A DNA stretch of 12,926 nt from Planctomycetota bacterium. Its GTDB lineage: Bacteria > Planctomycetota > Phycisphaerae > UBA1845. Position 1 is the stretch's first letter; each line of letters opens with the position of its first letter. The DNA is taken from assembly GCA_022566435.1 (NCBI GenBank), contig JADFIX010000024.1, forward strand, positions 1-12,926, given 5' to 3'. Below are positions 1 to 5,119 of this stretch, piece after piece. The position numbers and the translations under genes are program-made. Under the pieces are notes generated by a model. That model did not search any database. It worked only from the letters and a program-made list of their open reading frames with translations, and was not told the origin of the DNA.

Positions 1-2
1 CG

Positions 3-1958
3 ACCGAATTGCAGGGTGGGTTCATTGACGTCCTCATGTCGGAAATCGACCCGGCGCAGGTGGGCCTTGTAGTCGATCCCGTCCGGCGGCGGCTTGTTGA
101 GTCGAGCGTGGGCAGTACGGACTTCAGTATGTTATTCGTAAGCTTCAGTTTTTTTCTGATCGCCTCGGCCTGCATGTTGATCGCGCTTCTCTTTCGACTT
201 GGCGTCGACCAGCGATCGAAGGAGATCGGCATACTGCTCGCCACCGGCTTCGAACCCAAGACGGTCCGACGGCTGTTGCTTGTGGAAGGCTCGATCATTG
301 CGGCCATCGGCTGCGCGGCGGGGCTGATCGTCGCCGGGGGCTATGCCTGGCTGATGTTGGCCGGGCTTCGAACGTGGTGGTCCGCCGCGGCGAATGCCCC
401 GTTTTTACGGCTCCATACACCGCCGGCGACTTTCGCGATCGGCTATGTCTCCGCGTTTGCGGTTGCGATGGCTTCCGTGGCGTGGTCGATTCGCGGAATG
501 ACGGGCTTACCCGCCGGGTTGCTTCTTTCCGGATCGCCGCACTCACCGTCACAGATTGCACCGTCGTCAGGTCATGTTCGGGTACGCGTGGTGGCGATCG
601 TCAGTGCATTAGCGGCGGCCATACTATTGGTCATGGCCATGACGGATCAGATGCCGCAGACCGCCGCGTTTTTCGGTGGTGGGGCGGCGTTCATGGTCGC
701 CTGCCTGGCCGCGGTTTACTTATTCGCGGTACGACTACCGAAGACGGATTCGTCCGCGGCGACTCGACCGACGATCGCTCGACTCGGCCTTCGCAACGCC
801 ATGCGAAATCCTCGCCGCAGCTTGCTCACGGTCGCGCTGATTGCCTCTGCTACGTTTTTGATTACCGCGCTAGAGGCATTCCGAATGGGCGCGGACTCGG
901 GGGTGGAGGGTCGACAGTCCCCGACGGGCGGTTTCGCGCTGTACGCCGAGTCGGCGGTCAGCCTGCCGTTCGACATAAACTCGGCTTCGGGACGGGAGTC
1001 ACTTGGGTTTTCCGAACCGACCGCGGAGATCTACAGTCGTTTTAGCGCGATTTCCTTTCGACTCAGACCGGGCGATGAATCGAGCTGCCTCAATCTCTAT
1101 ACGCCGCAGACGCACAGAATTCTCGGTGCGACGGATGCGATGATCCAGCGCGGGGGCTTTGTATTCGCTTCGACGATCGAGGCATCGGCGGAAGAACGAG
1201 AAAATCCCTGGCTGTTGCTGAAACGATCTCTGCCGGACGGTGTCATCCCCGTCATCGGTGACGCCAACGCCGTGCTATGGCAGCTACATTCCGGGCTCGG
1301 CAAGGAGCTGGTGATCGACGACGAGCACGGCCGACCACGACGGCTGCGGTTTGTCGCGCTGCTTATCGGTAGTGTTCTGCAGGACGAGATCATCGTGGCG
1401 GAATCGGCGTTCGTCGGGCTTTTTCCTTCGATCAGCGGTTACGCCTTCCATCTCGTGGAAGTCGATGGCGGCGCCGCCACCGAAGTCGGTCGCACCCTCG
1501 AGCGCGAGTTGGAACGATTCTCCTTCGATGTATCGTCCACGCAAGACCGGCTTGCGGCATACCTGGCCGTGCAGAATACCTATCTGTCCACGTTTCAGAC
1601 GCTTGGCGGTTTGGGTTTGGTGCTGGGGACGATCGGGCTGGCCGTCGTGCTTTTGCGTAATGTGTGGGAGCGTCGTGGCGAGCTGGCGTTGATGCGCGCG
1701 TTGGGCTTCTCCCGTTCGGCGTTGGGATGGCTCGTGCTATCGGAGAACATCGGATTGGTGACGTTCGGTCTGGTGACGGGCGTCTTTTCCGCACTCGTCG
1801 CGATCGCCCCGCAGGTGCTAAAGCAGCCGCAGCAGTTGCCGTGGATGTCGTTGGTCGCCACCGTGGCGTTGGTGCTGATCGTCGGAATCGGTGGGGGGGC
1901 CGTCGCCCTTATCCCGACGCTACGTACGCCGCTGCTTCCCGCGCTGCGGAGGGAGTAA
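3..1958 (+). CDS. ABC transporter permease, FtsX/MacB-like, 5' partial
   Basis: Integral membrane permease of the FtsX family, the class that works with an ABC ATPase in lipoprotein release, peptide or drug export, or cell-wall control; the substrate cannot be told. The frame is open to the left edge, so the TTG at base 9 is not a credible start and the N-terminus is missing. Counting residues from that TTG: hydrophobic helices near 44-64, 94-118, 140-160, 193-211, 220-241 and 271-288, a large soluble region about 290-530, then helices near 532-550, 577-600 and 615-637. Two FtsX-type units are visible: one around the QRSKEIGILLATGF motif (68-81) and one around ERRGELALMRALGFSRSAL (554-572). 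A start-like block, LRNAMRNPRRSLL (261-273), marks the beginning of the second half, giving the MacB/YbbP-like duplicated layout. An ATPase partner gene would be expected upstream, outside the window. The next gene start is at 1967. Confidence 0.85.
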   Translation, partial: TELQGGFIDVLMSEIDPAQVGLVVDPVRRRLVESSVGSTDFSMLFVSFSFFLIASACMLIALLFRLGVDQRSKEIGILLATGFEPKTVRRLLLVEGSIIAAIGCAAGLIVAGGYAWLMLAGLRTWWSAAANAPFLRLHTPPATFAIGYVSAFAVAMASVAWSIRGMTGLPAGLLLSGSPHSPSQIAPSSGHVRVRVVAIVSALAAAILLVMAMTDQMPQTAAFFGGGAAFMVACLAAVYLFAVRLPKTDSSAATRPTIARLGLRNAMRNPRRSLLTVALIASATFLITALEAFRMGADSGVEGRQSPTGGFALYAESAVSLPFDINSASGRESLGFSEPTAEIYSRFSAISFRLRPGDESSCLNLYTPQTHRILGATDAMIQRGGFVFASTIEASAEERENPWLLLKRSLPDGVIPVIGDANAVLWQLHSGLGKELVIDDEHGRPRRLRFVALLIGSVLQDEIIVAESAFVGLFPSISGYAFHLVEVDGGAATEVGRTLERELERFSFDVSSTQDRLAAYLAVQNTYLSTFQTLGGLGLVLGTIGLAVVLLRNVWERRGELALMRALGFSRSALGWLVLSENIGLVTFGLVTGVFSALVAIAPQVLKQPQQLPWMSLVATVALVLIVGIGGGAVALIPTLRTPLLPALRRE

Positions 1959-1966
1959 CCACCTTG

Positions 1967-2008
1967 ATGTTGCATATCGCATGGCGGAATGAATATCGAA
2001 TTCCCTAG
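1967..2008 (+). pseudogene. Truncated start of a second FtsX-like permease gene
   Basis: A 13-codon reading frame, MLHIAWRNEYRIP then TAG, starts 8 bases after the stop of the preceding permease, with a purine-rich stretch (GGAGGGAG at 1948-1955) ahead of it. The peptide resembles the typical N-terminus of FtsX-family permeases (compare LRNAMRNPRRSLL inside the preceding gene). It ends abruptly with no transmembrane segment following in any frame, and the next recognisable sequence is a transposase remnant on the other strand. I read it as the surviving start of a second operon gene whose body was lost. A chance short frame is possible because the match is only about a dozen residues. Confidence 0.5.
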
Positions 2009-2071
2009 CCGCCTTCGGCATTGGCCGCTTACTTCGGCGCCAGGCGGAGGATGCACCGATCTTCCCGCCGC

Positions 2072-2251
2072 TCACCCCCAAAGCGGGCAATAGCTAAGCA
2101 GGTTGAAGCCGAATCGCTAGCAGTGCTCGCGGAGGAATTCGAGGTACGCACGGAGTTCGTCATCAACGAAGAAAACATCCTGAGGGTTGTTACCGCGCTG
2201 AACAACGTGGTCCGGCTGACCCGTAATGACGATTCTGGCCATACGAGGCAT
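2072..2251 (-). pseudogene. REP-associated tyrosine transposase (RAYT, Y1/IS200-like), N-terminal remnant
   Basis: Reading leftward from the ATG at 2251 gives MPRMARIVITGQPDHVVQRG, then NNPQDVFFVDDELRAYLEFL, then REHC, a TAG stop (2117-2119), and RFGFNLLSYCPLW before a second stop at 2072. This matches the known N-terminus of Y1 transposases of the RAYT group: RIV..G.PHHV.QRGN...D.FF.D.D...YL..L....ERFG....YC. The second position of the usual PHHV is D here. The two catalytic elements, the HUH motif (usually NHVHL just after YC) and the catalytic tyrosine, are missing, because similarity ends at the YC. The gene is dead twice over: nonsense codon and loss of the rest. The GGTGACTGTCCCC motif 40 bases upstream is what one often sees at the edges of such genes. 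Confidence 0.8.
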
Positions 2252-2291
2252 GCCGACAACCTACCCCTCGCCGGCCGGAAGTCAATGAATA

Positions 2292-2304
2292 GGTGACTGT
2301 CCCC
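2292..2304. repeat. RAYT-associated end motif (GGTGACTGTCCCC)
   Basis: The 13-mer lies just upstream of the transposase remnant; read on the minus strand it is GGGGACAGTCACC. From memory, this string commonly flanks REP-associated transposase genes in planctomycetes and related bacteria. Only one copy is seen, so the opposite element end is either lost or unrecognisable. Confidence 0.45.
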
Positions 2305-2438
2305 ATTTCCATCCATTTCCAAAAGTATACGTGCATTTCGTGTGGCTCGTGATCGACAACGCGACCAATGGCTCTTTCGATTAGATTGCAAGAGTGCCAT
2401 CCGGCGGCACAAATTGCAAACGGCTCGCCTAGTAGTAA
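2305..2438. other. Intergenic stretch with an imperfect dyad
   Basis: No coding frame is convincing here. The one structured item is an imperfect inverted repeat at 2386-2419: outer arms TTGCAA (2386-2391 and 2414-2419) and inner arms GTGCC (2394-2398) and GGCAC (2406-2410). It lies just beyond the end of the LRR gene and could be a transcript-end structure or an old element end. Confidence 0.35.
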
Positions 2439-2455
2439 TAAGGGGGCTACCCTTA
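2439..2455 (-). terminator. Weak terminator candidate after the LRR gene
   Basis: A perfect 6-bp stem, TAAGGG and CCCTTA, with a 5-base loop begins four bases after the LRR stop codon. In the direction of transcription it is followed by TTACTACT, not a proper T-run, so intrinsic termination is only a possibility. Confidence 0.25.
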
Positions 2456-2459
2456 ATCA

Positions 2460-3923
2460 TTATCTCTTGGACGAATACCTAATATCTGTGTTCGGCAGGG
2501 CTTCTACTAATTCTTCTTTTCGTCTTTCGATGATTTGGTTTCCTTTAAGGCCAAGACTAGTAAGGTTGGTGAGAGTCTTAAGGGGTGCGAGGTCGGTGAT
2601 ATTGTTGTACCCGAGGTTCAGGCTTTTAAGACTAGTAAGGCCTTCCAGTGGTGCAAGATCGGTGATTTGGTTTTTCTCGAGGTGAAGGTATGCAATATTG
2701 GTAAGGCCTTCTAGTGGTGCAAGGTCAATGATTTGGTTGGAGCTAAGGCCAAGACTAATAAGGGCGGTGAGAGCTTCGAGGCGTGGGAGGTCCGTGATTT
2801 GGTTGGAGTGGAGGCCAAGGCTTACAAGTTTGGTGAGAGCTGCAAGAGGTGCGACGTCCGTGATTTGGTTCATTGAGAGGCTAAGCCGTTCAAGACTAGT
2901 TAGACCCCTTAGAGGCGAAAGGTCGGTGATCCGGTTAATGGTTAGGTTAAGCTCCCTAAGAAGAATGAGGCCCTCAAGGGGCGCGACGTCCGTGATTAAG
3001 TTGTAACTGAGGTTAAGGATTGTAAGATTACTAAGGCCTGCAAGGGGAGAGATGTCGGTGATTTTGTTCTTCCAGAGGTCAAGGTCCTTAAGATTGATGA
3101 GACCTTCAAGGGGAGCGAGGTCGGTAATGTTGCCATGGAGCTCGCTGCCTGAGCTGCCACGGATGTGAAGGTACTCAAGATTAGTCAGACGTTCCAGTGG
3201 TGTAAGGTCGGTGATTGAGTTGTCATTGAGATTTAGTTTTCTAAGATTTGTCAAACCTTCAAGTGGCGTGATATCCGTGATTTGACTTGCATGGACGTCA
3301 AGCTCCTTAAGATTAGTAAGGCCTGCAAGGGGAGAGATGTCGGTGTTCTTGCCGCGGAGGCTAATGTACTCAAGATTAGTTAGGCCTTTTAGTGGTGTAA
3401 AGTCGGTGATTGGGTTGCCAACGAGATCCAGTTTCTTAAGATTGGTAAGGCCTGAAAGGGGAGAGATGTCGGTGATTTGATTTCTCTGGAGGTCAAGCAC
3501 CTTGAGATTGATGAGACCCTCAAGGGGAAAGAGGTCGGTGATTTTGCCACGGATGGTAAGGTACACAATATTCGTAAAGCCTGTAAGGGGAGAAAGGTCA
3601 GTGATCTGGTTCCTGGCGCGAATATAAATAGTATTAGTATTCCTCAGTATGTTCGCTGCCTTCTGACAATCAATTTCTCTTGCCTGTCCCAATAGATTAT
3701 CTATTGTTATTTTGATTGCGTCAGAAGCAGTTCCATCGTTAGCTTGGTTGCAATATTCGATAAAGGGAACGGCTTTTCTAGTGGAATACGTTTGAGTTAG
3801 TTTATTTGGATTTCCGTCGTCACTCGCGTAGCTGCGTGTTGAGATTAGTAATGCTGCTAAGGTGCCCTGGGCTAGTACGCAAAGGGCGGCTAGGCGCTGG
3901 ATGCGGGGGGGTGGACTTTTCAT
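2460..3923 (-). CDS. Secreted leucine-rich-repeat (internalin/SDS22-type) protein
   Basis: A 487-residue protein. A signal peptide is evident: MKSPPPRIQR then a hydrophobic core LAALCVLAQGTLAALLI, with a likely signal peptidase I site after SYA (about residue 33). A short linker region carries two cysteines (C58, C85). Sixteen leucine-rich repeats occupy residues 107-463, nearly all 22 residues with the pattern ITDLxPLxGLTNLxxLxLxxNQ, the internalin/SDS22 class; a charged tail of 24 residues ends the protein. There is no LPXTG, PEP-CTERM or transmembrane anchor. Such proteins usually serve as binding surfaces; no partner can be named. The ATG at 3923 has a good ribosome site (AAGGAG at 3932-3937, 8 bases away). 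The gene is clearly more AT-rich than the flanking genes (23 G+C in the 60 bases 2461-2520) and lies between two transposase remnants, suggesting horizontal origin. Confidence 0.9.
   Translation of the reverse strand: MKSPPPRIQRLAALCVLAQGTLAALLISTRSYASDDGNPNKLTQTYSTRKAVPFIEYCNQANDGTASDAIKITIDNLLGQAREIDCQKAANILRNTNTIYIRARNQITDLSPLTGFTNIVYLTIRGKITDLFPLEGLINLKVLDLQRNQITDISPLSGLTNLKKLDLVGNPITDFTPLKGLTNLEYISLRGKNTDISPLAGLTNLKELDVHASQITDITPLEGLTNLRKLNLNDNSITDLTPLERLTNLEYLHIRGSSGSELHGNITDLAPLEGLINLKDLDLWKNKITDISPLAGLSNLTILNLSYNLITDVAPLEGLILLRELNLTINRITDLSPLRGLTSLERLSLSMNQITDVAPLAALTKLVSLGLHSNQITDLPRLEALTALISLGLSSNQIIDLAPLEGLTNIAYLHLEKNQITDLAPLEGLTSLKSLNLGYNNITDLAPLKTLTNLTSLGLKGNQIIERRKEELVEALPNTDIRYSSKR
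2535..3605 (-). repeat. Sixteen tandem 66-bp (22-residue) LRR-coding repeats
   Basis: The repeat unit is 66 bp. Thirteen units are 22 residues, two are 21 (both ending in RGK), and one, the seventh, is 29 residues because of an inserted SSGSELHG-like loop (near residues 257-264). Several units differ at few bases at the DNA level, for example the recurring GGCCTGCAAGGGGAGAGATGTCGGTG blocks split over 3041-3060 and 3322-3342, pointing to duplication of blocks of units. Confidence 0.85.
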
Positions 3924-3979
3924 TTCTTGTTCTCCTTGTTCTGAGCCGACATTTGCCGGTTATCGGAATTCAAGCCGCA

Positions 3980-4008
3980 ATCATATCCAAACGAACCGCG
4001 CGATTCAA
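3980..4008 (-). promoter_or_regulatory. Sigma70-like promoter candidate for the LRR gene
   Basis: On the minus strand TTGAAT (4003-4008) is followed after exactly 17 bases by TATGAT (3980-3985), 4 of 6 and 5 of 6 matches to the consensus. Transcription would begin near 3973, leaving a leader of about 50 bases before the ATG. The stretch is AT-rich compared with its surroundings. This is prediction by eye only. Confidence 0.5.
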
Positions 4009-4178
4009 GCGAAATGACCTCTCTTGCCGCGATTCGTGCGTGCTTGGCCGTTCTCCCGGCGCGGCGGGATGCCGATCCTGCCGCTGAGGCCTTCGGGACA
4101 ACGATTCCGCCCCCCGCTTCCGCGTAGGGTCAACCTGTGCCACACTCGAATCATCAACGTTTCGCTCGATCGCGATAG
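4009..4178. other. Intergenic stretch without recognisable genes
   Basis: The open frames here (for example 3970-4182 minus) have Arg/Ser-rich composition and no recognisable motif. It may be the trailing non-coding end of the IS1380-like element that follows, but I see no terminal inverted repeat. Confidence 0.3.
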
Positions 4179-4364
4179 TCACTCACGCTGCACCAACGGC
4201 GGCGGCACACCGAACCGCCGAATCCGCTCCAAGATCGCTGCGAACAACTCACGTGGCACCGCGACTTCGGCCATCAGAAACGTCACGTACTTGGCGTGCC
4301 GAACGATTCTCGCCCCGATCTTGATCGGTCCGCTCGAGGCGGATTCCCTCGTTGTTCTACCCAA
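4179..4364 (-). pseudogene. IS1380-like transposase, C-terminal remnant
   Basis: The minus-strand frame contains IKIGARIVRHAKYVTFLMAE followed by VAVPRELFAAILERIRRFG and a stop at 4179. From memory this matches the conserved C-terminal end of IS1380-family (DDE, Tnp_1) transposases, typically KIGARVVRHARYVTFQMAEVAVPR.LF..IL..I. Only this end survives: no DDE catalytic residues are present upstream, and the sequence to the right of about 4340 passes directly into the palindromic repeat beginning near 4400. The fragment cannot move on its own. It marks the right side of the LRR-carrying insertion. Confidence 0.75.
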
Positions 4365-4401
4365 GTGGCTAGCCTGGATCCACGCCGCGCGTGGTCACGC
4401 T

Positions 4402-4518
4402 TCGCCCCAAGGGGGCAACAACATGTGAGCCCGGGGCATCGCCCTTCACGCTCCCTATTCGGTCGCATTCAGTCCGCGCCGCGCAAGACGGAAAAGCCCT
4501 GTAGGGGCGCAACAAACA
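4402..4518 (+). repeat. Structured palindromic repeat element, left copy
   Basis: Two conserved blocks, 4402-4445 and 4494-4518, match the reverse complement of 4647-4690 (36 of 44 bases) and 4597-4621 (22 of 25 bases). Each block holds a small hairpin (GCCCC-aa-GGGGGC near 4404-4416; GCCCTgtAGGGGC near 4496-4509). Between the blocks lie 48 bases that do not match the other copy. I recall similar composite repeats (AAGCCCTG..GGGCGCAACA, CGCCCCAAAGGGGC) scattered in planctomycete and other genomes, but a family name cannot be given. Confidence 0.7.
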
Positions 4519-4596
4519 ATCAATTCCAATCGTACCGTTCATCGAACTCAGAGGTGAACGAAATTCACCGACAACGACTGTGGCATGGCCGGTCCC

Positions 4597-4690
4597 TGTC
4601 TGTTGCGCCCTTTCAGGGCTTCTACGTTTTTTGTTTTCTGATCCCCAGGGCGTTGCCCTGGGCTGCCATGTGACTGCCCCTTTGGGGCGA
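4597..4690 (-). repeat. Structured palindromic repeat element, right (inverted) copy
   Basis: Inverted partner of the copy at 4402-4518. Its inter-block spacer is 25 bases and contains a T-rich run (4627-4636). It includes a perfect 8-bp hairpin CCCAGGGC-gtt-GCCCTGGG at 4644-4662 and the CCCCtttGGGG hairpin at 4677-4687. The 30-bp tandem array begins within the last arm of that hairpin. Confidence 0.7.
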
Positions 4691-4833
4691 ACCGCGAACG
4701 CACTCGGGCAACTGGGGCGAACCGCGAACGCACTCGGGCAACTGGTGCGAACCGCGAACGCACACGGGCAACTGGTGCGAACCGCGAACGCACACGGGCA
4801 ACTGGTGCGAACCGCGAACGCACACGGGCAACC
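4684..4833. repeat. Five-copy 30-bp tandem repeat
   Basis: Units at 4684-4713, 4714-4743, 4744-4773, 4774-4803 and 4804-4833. The first two are identical to each other (starting GGGGCGAACCGCG, with GCACTCGGG); the next three are identical (GGTGCGAACCGCG, with GCACACGGG) apart from the last base. There are no spacers, so it is a minisatellite and not a CRISPR. Because 30 is a multiple of three, all frames stay open and read as 10-residue repeats (VRSRFAPVAR or VRTANAHGQL), which produces spurious ORFs. Each second-type unit can form a GTGCG/CGCAC stem. Confidence 0.95.
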
Positions 4834-4994
4834 TGACGACTTTGCTCTGTTATGCTAGACCTGAACGGCGCGATGCTCTCGATCGAGACGAGATACACCT
4901 CCGGTAGCACGAAGTAGCCCAGGGCGTTACCATTCATGCCGGAATGGACGGCAATAAGGTAGCCGCCCGTTGAAAAACTCAATCCGGCTGTGGA
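4834..4994. other. Spacer inside the repeat island
   Basis: A minus-strand frame is open through here (part of 4548-5063), including residues NALGYFVLPEVYLVSIESI, but it runs straight into the minisatellite and has no recognised homology that I can name. The only exact structure is a 12-base palindrome TCTCGATCGAGA at 4877-4888. The string GCCCAGGGCGTTA (4917-4929) resembles the hairpin arm at 4644-4656. Confidence 0.3.
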
Positions 4995-5057
4995 ACCGAC
5001 TTTCCAGTCGGTAATTCTCGGCACGCGAGTGCGGATCGACAGGCTCGAAAGCTTGTC
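4995..5057. repeat. Chain of three hairpins (intergenic repeat element)
   Basis: Three stems follow in tandem: ACCGACT-ttcc-AGTCGGT (4995-5012, 7 bp perfect), GCAC-gcga-GTGC (5021-5032) and GACAGGCT-cgaa-AGCTTGTC (5038-5057, 8 pairs with one G-T). On the minus strand it reads GTGGGACAAGCTTTCGAGCC at the start, and elements of the form GGGACAGGCTTCCAGCCTGTC..CCGGCTGGAAGCCGG are, from memory, frequent in planctomycete intergenic DNA. It lies directly upstream of the glycosyltransferase gene. Confidence 0.6.
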
Positions 5058-5119
5058 CCACATACTTCTTCAACGGCCTGCTAGCCGCCGTTGTGCTTGG
5101 TCGAAGCTACGGATTTGCG

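Noticed and set aside
374..1045. 223-residue plus-strand ORF in another frame
   Set aside because: Overlaps the permease gene entirely; Arg/Gly-rich with no domain.
2021..2296. 91-residue plus-strand ORF
   Set aside because: It lies antisense to the RAYT remnant, whose minus-strand reading has clear family similarity.
4684..4833. CRISPR-like array
   Set aside because: Units are directly adjacent without spacers and there are no cas genes.
4548..5063. 171-residue minus-strand ORF with five VRSRFAPVA repeats
   Set aside because: The repeats come from the 30-bp minisatellite, which is open in several frames, and the rest overlaps the palindromic element and the hairpin chain. No independent support for a protein.
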